A DNA stretch of 64,000 bases from an uncultured Duncaniella sp. (lineage in GTDB: Bacteria > Bacteroidota > Bacteroidia > Bacteroidales > Muribaculaceae), in NCBI GenBank assembly GCA_910576785.1, contig CAJTJG010000017.1:17350-81349 (forward strand). The letters are read 5' to 3'. The notes below the pieces were generated by a model. It saw only the letters and a list, made by a program, of their open reading frames with translations, was not told where the DNA came from and did not search any database. Shown piece after piece: positions 58,057-64,000 of this stretch. The translations under genes were made by a program, and so were the position numbers. Within the stretch, counting starts at the first letter, position 1; each line of letters starts with the position of its first letter.

Positions 58057-59130
58057 TCAATAGCGGGCTTCCGGGTTATAGACATAGGCTTTCAGACTGT
58101 CATCCTTCACAATCATCCGTTTGTAGGAAAGGAATTTCTTGAGTTCCGTGATTATGGAGTAACAGCGTTTGAACCCGACGGTGGCCGCATAATTCTCCAT
58201 GAGAGCCGGAATCAGGTTCCTGTATTTCTTTATGGGGCCGTTGGCGAATGTTGCCTCCAGAGCGGCACGGTGCTGTTCCTCTGTCAGCTCCGTATAGCTG
58301 AATCCCCGTTTTACAGCCTTCTTGCCGAATTCGTGTCCGAACTTCTGTTCGGGCAGACCCTCGTCGTTGACGGTGAAGGCGACAGGCTCCATGTCGATGG
58401 AACGTATAAGGGGCGCGGTTACCTCGCTGACGGCGGTGTCTTCCGTGTTCTTGGCAATCTGCAACACCGTCTCCGCCTTGTTGTTGAGTTCGGTACCGAT
58501 ATGCCCCCTCACGTTGTCGTCCGCCTTGTTCTGGTGGAGAACCGTGTGGATGTGTATCTGGTAGCGGTCTGTCCATGCCATGAGCCGGGTGATTACGTTG
58601 GCGGCTTCGGTGGCGTTGTTGATGTCATACATCAGGTCGCGGATTCCATCTATCACCACAAGACCTATTCCGGGCGTGGTGGCTATGGCGTGGTCTATCA
58701 TCGCCAGACGCTGCTCCGGCGAATACGGACGCAGGGAGGCGAACTTGAAATTTTCGGGATGGCTGTCAACGGGCAGACCCGCGAGACGCAGTATGCGCCA
58801 AATCACTCGCTGGCAGTGGTAGGGGCTTTGCTCCGTGTCGATGTAAAGCACGCCTCTCTTGTCCTCCGGCATCTCGCCTATATAGGCAAGCACCTCGCCG
58901 TTCTTCAGGGCTGCCGCCGTCAGTGCCGTGACATTGAATGTCTTTCGGCTCTTGGCTTTCCCGGTGGATGCCGAGAAATTGCCCAGAGTGCCTATTACCG
59001 AACCGTTGCAGAAAAGCACCTCGGTGTCTGCCTTGCACTCGTCCGTTATGCGCAGGAGTGATTTCTCCCACAGGTCTGCCACTGTCAGCGATGTCGCCTG
59101 CTGTGGATTGGGTGTAATGCTGTCGTTCAT
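58057..59130 (-). CDS. RepA/AAA-type replicative helicase of a mobilizable element
   Basis: A 357-residue RecA-fold ATPase of the RepA/DnaB-like type. Walker A is in SASTGKAKSRKTFNVTAL, Walker B in IGLVVIDGIRDLMYDINNA, and HTVLHQNKADDNVRGHIGT is the motif-3 region. It probably unwinds the element's origin after excision or transfer. The start at 59130 overlaps the Xis-like stop by four bases (ATGA), so they are translationally coupled. The longer frame upstream overlaps the Xis-like gene and is rejected. Confidence 0.87.
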   Translation of the reverse strand: MNDSITPNPQQATSLTVADLWEKSLLRITDECKADTEVLFCNGSVIGTLGNFSASTGKAKSRKTFNVTALTAAALKNGEVLAYIGEMPEDKRGVLYIDTEQSPYHCQRVIWRILRLAGLPVDSHPENFKFASLRPYSPEQRLAMIDHAIATTPGIGLVVIDGIRDLMYDINNATEAANVITRLMAWTDRYQIHIHTVLHQNKADDNVRGHIGTELNNKAETVLQIAKNTEDTAVSEVTAPLIRSIDMEPVAFTVNDEGLPEQKFGHEFGKKAVKRGFSYTELTEEQHRAALEATFANGPIKKYRNLIPALMENYAATVGFKRCYSIITELKKFLSYKRMIVKDDSLKAYVYNPEARY

Positions 59131-59480
59131 CGGCGTGTGGTGTTTGAGGGTTTGACAATAACGGGGTCGAGTACCCCGATGGCGTTGCCGTTGATGAGCC
59201 TCTCGCTTGCCCACCGAGTAAGCTCGGCGATGCGGAAATGGAGCCGCGAACCGAATTTGTGGAAGGGAACCTCCCCGGCAGATGTCAGCTTGTAGAGCTG
59301 GCTTTTCTTGATTCTGTAGCCGTTGGCGTTGAGATATTTCACCGCCCCGTCCATATCGACGGATTCGGCATCTTTCGCGGGGTTGGCGAGTGCCATTATC
59401 TCGGTCACGCACTCCTTGACCGCCGACTGTATCATGTCCTTGACCTGATGAATCGGAACCACGATAATTTCATTCATCAT
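59127..59480 (-). CDS. excisionase-like helix-turn-helix protein
   Basis: A 117-residue protein that starts MMNEIIVVPIHQVKDMIQSA (59480, or one Met later at 59477). A charged N-terminal helix (about 1-50) is followed by a winged MerR/Xis-type HTH (about 52-95, VKYLNANGYRIKKSQLYKLTSAG and FGSRLHFRIAELTRWA). Small HTH proteins of this type act as excisionase or recombination-directionality factors and are normally encoded near the integrase. It is the first gene of the Xis-helicase-primase series. Confidence 0.82.
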   Translation of the reverse strand: MMNEIIVVPIHQVKDMIQSAVKECVTEIMALANPAKDAESVDMDGAVKYLNANGYRIKKSQLYKLTSAGEVPFHKFGSRLHFRIAELTRWASERLINGNAIGVLDPVIVKPSNTTRR

Positions 59481-59800
59481 AATTTTGAATTTTAGTTTGT
59501 AATTCTTTTGTGTCGCAAAGGTATGGCAACGCAGGAAGGGGACTTGGGAACGTTCCGGGAACATTCCCGAAAATAATTTGTCTTTTCATCGTTTTTCTTT
59601 CGTTGCCTTTCCGTTTGACGACACCGCAAAGTTCGCCATAAGCCGGAACCCTGCTGAGGTATTCCTCAGGTAGTTCCCTGTTATTTTATAATCCGTTCAC
59701 ATCTGCCCTTGACAGCAAACGGCAGAAAACAGCGACGGCGCAGGCCTCTGTTTCAAGAGGTTGCACCGTCGGGCTGCTCTGATATGTCGTGGTTATAAAT
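59481..59800. other. gene-free gap between integrase and Xis-like gene
   Basis: Contains a terminator-like hairpin at 59731-59775 (CGACGG...CCGTCG with CCTCT/AGAGG inside) about 30 bases after the integrase stop. The rest shows no coding potential or repeat that I can support. Confidence 0.5.
59731..59775 (-). terminator. terminator-like hairpin after the integrase gene
   Basis: CGACGG pairs with CCGTCG and, inside, CCTCT with AGAGG, around a short loop. It begins about 26 bases beyond the integrase stop on the minus strand. No strong T-run follows. Confidence 0.45.
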
Positions 59801-61066
59801 TTATTTCACCGCGTGTGTCGGTGTGGTCTGCGGTATTATGATGTTGCCGAGGCTGTTTATGGCGTCCTGCCGGAGACTGTCAATCGCTCTCGTGTATTTT
59901 TCAGTATGCTTTATCCCGCTATGTCCCAAAAGGCTTGCGAGGGTCTTGATGTTCGCCCCGCCGTTGAGTACATTTACTGCGAAACTGTGCCGGGCACAAT
60001 GCCATGATATATGTTTCTTAATCCCGGCTTTCTCAACCCATCTTAAAATGACATCGTGGCAGGAGGCATAGCTTGGAAGGTCGAACAACAATGCGTCCGG
60101 ATTGGTATCATCGGAGGGTTGCCCTATGAGTGTCAGAAGATGGTCGTTCAACGGCATCAGCACCCAACTGTGGTTACTGCGGTCTCTGGTCTTGCTCTGC
60201 TGGAATTTCAGTGTCTGCGCGGTGTAGTCTATATCCCGGTATCTCAATCTTCTCACATCGCAGAACCTTATCCCTGTGAAAAGAGACAGGGCGAAGGCAC
60301 GCTGTATATCGGGATATTTGCAGTTGCAGGGCGTGGAAAGGAGCGTGTTGATTTCATCCGGCAACAGTATCTCCTTTTTCAGCACGTTTTCCCCACGGAT
60401 AAGTATGATGCCGTCGCAGGGGTTCTTCCTTATGAGTTCATCCTCCATTGCGACGCGAAGAACCTTTTTGAAACGGTGGAAAGTTGCCGCCGGACCCTCG
60501 CCCCGTCCGTTGGCTTGCAGATATTCCGCAAAGTCGGTCATCATGGACTTCGTTATCTGGTCTGCCCGGATGAACTGACGGAAAATATCATATTTCGAGG
60601 ATGCCTCAAGAAATCGCTTGAATTTCGTAAGGGCGGTTTTCATTGAAGCTACATCGGCTTTCGTATAGTTGTCGAGGTATTTCTGAAAATAGTCAAGGAA
60701 GTTGACGCTCCTGTCCTTTTTCAGCCTGTAACCCTCGCGGTGCATCAGAAACTCCTGTTCACGCTCAAACCTTATCTTCTCGGCGAGTGCGAGGGTGTTC
60801 TTGTTCTGCAACCGCTCCTGCGTGGAGCGCGGATGCACCCATATATAGAGATTGAGGTTTTCTCTTTTCCTTGCGTGCTTGACCTTGAACTTTGGTCGCC
60901 CTTTCATTGCTCCTTCGGTGTAAAGCACCTGTTGCCCGTCCTCGTCAAGCACAGGAGTTTCGGAGCGTCCGAGGTAATATTCCAGATACAGGCTGGCGCG
61001 TCCGTCGCTCAGTTCGGCTTGCAGCAGCTTGGGGTTTTGTTTGTTTCGGTTGTCTATTCTTGCCAT
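59801..61066 (-). CDS. int: tyrosine-type site-specific recombinase (integrase)
   Basis: A 421-residue integrase. Domains: N-terminal arm-binding region (about 1-100), SAM-like core-binding domain (about 105-205) and catalytic domain (about 220-400). The active-site residues are Arg in SLFTGIRFCDVRRLRY, the H-x-x-R pair in ISWHCARHSFAVNVL, His in SLLGHSGIKHTEKY and the nucleophilic Tyr in that same HTEKYTRAI segment. It moves the element by cutting at attachment sites. Bacteroides mobilizable and conjugative elements commonly carry this class near one end. A TGTACT repeat lies 82 bases upstream of its start. Confidence 0.92.
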   Translation of the reverse strand: MARIDNRNKQNPKLLQAELSDGRASLYLEYYLGRSETPVLDEDGQQVLYTEGAMKGRPKFKVKHARKRENLNLYIWVHPRSTQERLQNKNTLALAEKIRFEREQEFLMHREGYRLKKDRSVNFLDYFQKYLDNYTKADVASMKTALTKFKRFLEASSKYDIFRQFIRADQITKSMMTDFAEYLQANGRGEGPAATFHRFKKVLRVAMEDELIRKNPCDGIILIRGENVLKKEILLPDEINTLLSTPCNCKYPDIQRAFALSLFTGIRFCDVRRLRYRDIDYTAQTLKFQQSKTRDRSNHSWVLMPLNDHLLTLIGQPSDDTNPDALLFDLPSYASCHDVILRWVEKAGIKKHISWHCARHSFAVNVLNGGANIKTLASLLGHSGIKHTEKYTRAIDSLRQDAINSLGNIIIPQTTPTHAVK

Positions 61067-61309
61067 AGGTAAATTTGTTTGTTGCGCAAATTTAGATGAT
61101 GGTTGAAGATTATTAAAATAGCGTTATAGAACTATTAACAATCGGATTGTACTAAAAGTGTACTGAATAGCGAAATTTCCCGAAAACAGGGTAAAACCAA
61201 CGAATAGACGAATCAGCTAACCGCCTAATACTCATTGTATTTGTCTATTTTCAAATTTCTCGATTTTCGTATCTATTATTAATACCGCATAATTAAAGGG
61301 TTGGCGAAA
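61067..61309. other. non-coding stretch upstream of the integrase
   Basis: AT-rich and without an open frame of note. It contains the right copy of the TGTACT repeat (61148-61166), which may belong to the element's right end. Confidence 0.4.
61148..61166. repeat. TGTACTAAAA-type 19-bp repeat, right copy
   Basis: TGTACTAAAAGTGTACTGA, 17 of 19 positions identical to the copy at 47562-47580. It is 82 bases upstream of the integrase start codon. Position and symmetry suggest an integrase-binding or attachment site. Confidence 0.4.
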
Positions 61310-61444
61310 GTGGTTGGTTGCATAATCGGCTTAATCGTGGCTCTGATAATGTGGGTTGTAGTCCGACCGATACTCCGAGGTGTGGGGTGGCTAATCTCCA
61401 TACTGACGATGTTAGCAATAATCTATTGGTTAATGACACTCTAA
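61310..61444 (+). CDS. possible small membrane protein upstream of pcfK
   Basis: The frame from GTG 61310 to TAA 61442-61444 encodes 44 residues, VVGCIIGLIVALIMWVVV followed by RPILRGVGWLISILTMLA and IIYWLMTL: two strong hydrophobic helices around a basic turn. No ATG exists upstream in frame nearby, so a GTG or TTG (61301) start is needed. It ends 12 bases before pcfK, so it may be co-transcribed. The call is weak because of its size. Confidence 0.35.
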   Translation: MVGCIIGLIVALIMWVVVRPILRGVGWLISILTMLAIIYWLMTL

Positions 61445-61456
61445 AATATTACGACT

Positions 61457-61912
61457 ATGGCAAAGACAATGAAATCAAACGACTCTGCAATCGCAGTAAT
61501 GCAACAGATGCTCCAAGAGCGTTGCATCGCAGAACCTATGTTTGCAATCAAAATGGCAAATCCCTCAAAGTCTATGGAAGGGGCAATCAACTACCTATGC
61601 TCCCAAATCCAAAAGAGCGGTCTATGCGTGGTTGACAACGATACCGTGATGAACCTTCTGGTACATTACTTTGACGAGAACGAGATTGAGGAAGGCGCAA
61701 AGGTCAACTGCAACATAGTTGTCAGCAAGCCGGAACTCTCCGAGGAAGATAAAGCCAACCTCAAAGAGAAGGCAATGGAGCAGTACAAGGAAGAACAGCT
61801 CCGAGAACTCCGCAAACAGAGCCAACCGAAAGCGACCGCACCCAAGCACACCGCCACCGCACCGAAAGCAGGTGCAGAAATCAATGTTCAACCAAGTCTT
61901 TTTGACCTCTAA
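61457..61912 (+). CDS. PcfK-family protein
   Basis: A 151-residue protein of the PcfK-like family found in conjugative elements of Bacteroides and enterococci. The first 70 residues carry SMEGAINYLCSQIQKSGLCV and DTVMNLLVHYFDENEIEEG, followed by a charged helical stretch (about 95-125) and a C-terminal INVQPSLFDL. The last residues (QPSLFDL) resemble a bacterial beta-clamp-binding motif (QLxLF). Function in transfer is unproven. First clear gene of a plus-strand operon with PcfJ. Confidence 0.85.
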   Translation: MAKTMKSNDSAIAVMQQMLQERCIAEPMFAIKMANPSKSMEGAINYLCSQIQKSGLCVVDNDTVMNLLVHYFDENEIEEGAKVNCNIVVSKPELSEEDKANLKEKAMEQYKEEQLRELRKQSQPKATAPKHTATAPKAGAEINVQPSLFDL

Positions 61913-61924
61913 AATCTTACGGAT

Positions 61925-63196
61925 ATGTTAGCAAGAACTAAAAATCAGAAGAATATAATGTCAGCGGGAGGGTATCTTCGCCCTCTCACTGCCAAGCAGA
62001 AAGAATGGGCTTTCCGTAACAGCGTTGAACATTTCGCCTATCGCCACCCAAAATCCCATAAATGCACCTGTATGGACTGCGGTCATCAGTGGAAATCCGA
62101 CGATACTGCCGAGCGTTGCACTTGCCCCAACTGCAAAGCCGACCTCAAAATGGTTGATACCTTTGACCGCACCAACAAGCAGAAATCTTACTTCAATGTG
62201 CTGACTACCTGCAAAGGGTATCAAGTCCTACGTATTTTCTTCATCATTGTGAAGCTCCGAAAGGGGTTGAAAGCCGCCCCCGGCTTTGTAGAGGTGGGTC
62301 AGTATTGGATTAACGGAGAGGGCAAATGCGAGGTACGGGCAATCCAACGGACTATCGGCTACTATCTTGACTCTTTTGCCTTTGGCTCTCCTATGGAGAT
62401 ACGCCGTGACAATGATGTTTACCGCCATTTGGCAGACCAGTGGCTATATCCCCATTACTCCGTAATTCCGGAACTCAAACGCAACGGATTTAAGGGAGAG
62501 TGCCACAACATCAATCCCGTGAAACTTATGGTATCGGTATTGACCAACCCAATGACCGAAACCTTGATGAAATCGGGCGATTATGAAGCCGTGCGTTACA
62601 GCCTTGAACGCTCCTCGGATTGGGGCAAATTTTGGGGCAGTTACAAAGTAGCCAACCGCCACGGATACAAGATTGAGAACATCAGCCTATGGTGTGACTA
62701 TCTTTCAATGCTTGACCGCTTAGGCAAGGACATTCACTCCCCCTCGCTGATAATGCCAAAAGACTTGAAGGCAGAACACGACAAGTATGTGGAGAAACTC
62801 AACCGACAGCGTGCAAAGGAACGTATGGAAGCCGACCGCAAAAGAGCCGCCGAAGACAATGCCAAATTCCAAGAACTGAAATCACGCTATTTTGGATTGG
62901 CTATGACTGACGGAGAACTTGAAATCCACACCCTTGACACCATTGACGACTATTATATGGTCGGAGAAAGTCAGCATATATGCGTGGCGTCTGCAAGATA
63001 CTACCTCAAATCCGATAGTCTTGTTTTGGTTGCCTATATAGCAGACAAGCAGGTTGCAACAGTGGAAATTTCGTTGGAGGACTTTCACATTATCCAATGC
63101 CGAGCCTTTGCAAACAAGGTTTGTAAGTATCAATACCGCATTGCCAAAATCATCAGCGACAACACCAAGATGATAGCGGAGAGAAAGAGAGCCTAA
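61925..63196 (+). CDS. PcfJ-family protein
   Basis: A 423-residue protein of the PcfJ-like family, regularly paired with PcfK. It has a zinc-ribbon-like N-terminal segment, CTCMDCGHQW followed by CTCPNCKADL (about 45-75), and a long helical C-terminal region containing ASARYYLKSDSLVLVAYI. Known only from conjugative elements; biochemical role unclear. It starts 12 bases after pcfK. Start ATG at 61925; the frame has no alternative with better context. Confidence 0.85.
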   Translation: MLARTKNQKNIMSAGGYLRPLTAKQKEWAFRNSVEHFAYRHPKSHKCTCMDCGHQWKSDDTAERCTCPNCKADLKMVDTFDRTNKQKSYFNVLTTCKGYQVLRIFFIIVKLRKGLKAAPGFVEVGQYWINGEGKCEVRAIQRTIGYYLDSFAFGSPMEIRRDNDVYRHLADQWLYPHYSVIPELKRNGFKGECHNINPVKLMVSVLTNPMTETLMKSGDYEAVRYSLERSSDWGKFWGSYKVANRHGYKIENISLWCDYLSMLDRLGKDIHSPSLIMPKDLKAEHDKYVEKLNRQRAKERMEADRKRAAEDNAKFQELKSRYFGLAMTDGELEIHTLDTIDDYYMVGESQHICVASARYYLKSDSLVLVAYIADKQVATVEISLEDFHIIQCRAFANKVCKYQYRIAKIISDNTKMIAERKRA

Positions 63197-63249
63197 ATGT
63201 TTAATCCGACCTGCGTCAGCAATGGCGCAGGTCACAAAAAACACCAAAT

Positions 63250-63507
63250 ATGAACGTGACGATTGAAAGTCTGATTTTTGACTTTGACGATAAGATAAGA
63301 GCGGTTGTGCTTGACCTCATAAACCGCATATTGCTGACACGCAATGAAACCGAATTGAGGGAAACCGTAGCCGTATGCGCCGAGCGTACCGACTTCAACA
63401 AGTATTTCCTATATGGTTATGGCAAACACCACTTTTGGGTAAAACAGCGCCTTGTAAGCAATACCGCCAAGACATTCGACCAGCGAATGATGATTGTAAA
63501 TTTCTAA
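63250..63507 (+). CDS. hypothetical protein of a conjugative element
   Basis: An 85-residue protein without a named domain. It is mostly helical and charged (MNVTIESLIFDFDDKIRAVV, then NETELRETVAVCAERTDF) and ends with a basic, aromatic stretch (YFLYGYGKHHFWVKQRL). Similar small genes occur between PcfJ and DUF3873 genes in Bacteroides integrative elements. It lies 53 bases after pcfJ on the same strand. Confidence 0.7.
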   Translation: MNVTIESLIFDFDDKIRAVVLDLINRILLTRNETELRETVAVCAERTDFNKYFLYGYGKHHFWVKQRLVSNTAKTFDQRMMIVNF

Positions 63508-63514
63508 AACACCA

Positions 63515-63745
63515 ATGAATATGGCAACGAAAATGACTGCCAACGGAGTGAGTACAACCACCGCTCTCGGCACTGAACAATATGAAACTTTCTACTCCGC
63601 CCATCGTGGCAAACGGATAAGCCGTGTGATGTACGACTACCGAGATACCGACAACGAGCTGTTCTCTTGTGTCGCTCCAACACTCGCAGAGTGCAGACGC
63701 AAGCGTGATGAATGGCTCTACAAGAAACATAACACTCAAAAATAA
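63515..63745 (+). CDS. DUF3873 family protein
   Basis: A 76-residue protein starting MNMATKMTANGVSTTTALGT. Residues GTEQYETFYSAHRGKRISRV and the C-terminal ELFSCVAPTLAECRRKRDEW match DUF3873, a small family seen almost only in Bacteroides conjugative elements. Function is unknown. It starts seven bases after the upstream stop, so it belongs to the same operon. Confidence 0.8.
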   Translation: MNMATKMTANGVSTTTALGTEQYETFYSAHRGKRISRVMYDYRDTDNELFSCVAPTLAECRRKRDEWLYKKHNTQK

Positions 63746-63751
63746 AGCACT

Positions 63752-64000
63752 ATGGACAATCAGATAGCAGCAACCATACTCCAACAAATCGGAGGAAAGC
63801 GGTTTGTGGTTATGACCGGAAGCCACGACTTCATCAACCTCGGCAACGGATTGAGAATGAGCCTTAGCCGTAACAAGACATCGGCTAATCGCCTTGAAAT
63901 CATCTATGACGCAGGTGCAGACCTCTACAATATGCGGTTCTACCGCCAATCGTTCAGCCGAAAGACATTTGAGGTCAAAATCAAGGACATCAAGTCCTAC
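63752..64000 (+). CDS. hypothetical protein of a conjugative element, C-terminus outside window
   Basis: The ATG at 63752, six bases after the DUF3873 stop, opens a frame to the window edge: 83 residues so far, starting MDNQIAATILQQIGGKRFVV and containing SHDFINLGNGLRMSLSRNK. This resembles small phage- or ICE-related proteins of about 110 residues from Bacteroides that have no assigned function. No domain named. Confidence 0.75.
   Translation, partial: MDNQIAATILQQIGGKRFVVMTGSHDFINLGNGLRMSLSRNKTSANRLEIIYDAGADLYNMRFYRQSFSRKTFEVKIKDIKSY

Noticed and set aside
61318..61635. A 105-residue plus-strand frame overlapping the start of pcfK
   Set aside because: Out of frame with pcfK and without domain; shadow frame.

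Overview
The window looks like a chromosome segment from the order Bacteroidales, probably a gut lineage close to Muribaculaceae or Bacteroidaceae (family is inference). The signs are: -7 boxes of the Bacteroidota form TAnnTTTG before many genes, often with TTTG or TTG about 20 bases upstream; a one-chain PurL; CarboxypepD_reg-type outer-membrane receptors; a DUF4136 lipoprotein; and, at the right, PcfK/PcfJ/DUF3873 genes typical of Bacteroides conjugative elements.

Bases 1-39,200 are mainly GC-rich core genome. In order they hold: a DUF4136 lipoprotein and a large outer-membrane beta-barrel protein; gpmA; clpC; an NhaC antiporter; the cell-elongation operon mreB-mreC-mreD-mrdA-rodA (minus strand); purH; an etfB-etfA-(secreted protein)-acyl-CoA dehydrogenase operon; purL; rpsF-rpsR-rplI; a TonB-dependent receptor; an ECF sigma operon; crcB-mmcQ; ogt; a CNNM-type protein; a MarR-GNAT fusion with a cupin gene; a flavodoxin/ferredoxin protein; acetyltransferases; and two secreted proteins (retropepsin-like and EreA/ChaN-like). 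Intergenic regions carry long hairpins, three of which share a GACAAAAG motif.

Bases 39,200-47,560 form a defence and stress island whose base composition becomes more AT-rich. It holds a decayed acetyltransferase, hipBA flanked by imperfect repeats, a toxin-first toxin/XRE-antitoxin pair, a nucleotidyltransferase-like gene, and two copies of a roughly 110-bp repeat resembling the 3' end and terminator of a tRNA/tmRNA gene. A three-gene operon then encodes an AAA15-type ATPase, a RloB/TOPRIM-like protein and a SIR2-like protein. It ends two bases before an element of about 240 bp closed by 23-bp inverted repeats, with strong RNA-like pairing. This operon and element are the best candidate here for an uncharacterised defence system.

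Bases 47,560-61,166 look like a mobilizable element. Its cargo is an AraC regulator divergent from HAD phosphatase, VOC protein, a RibB-AroE fusion, a TauE/SafE permease and an aldo/keto reductase. Its machinery is a degenerate NtrC/RteB-like regulator, MobP relaxase, MobC, a repeat-rich oriT candidate, primase, RepA-like helicase, Xis-like protein and tyrosine integrase. A similar 19-bp sequence (TGTACTAAAAnTGTACTnA) lies at both edges. From 61,300 to the end is part of a conjugative element (small membrane protein, PcfK, PcfJ, DUF3873 and unnamed genes).
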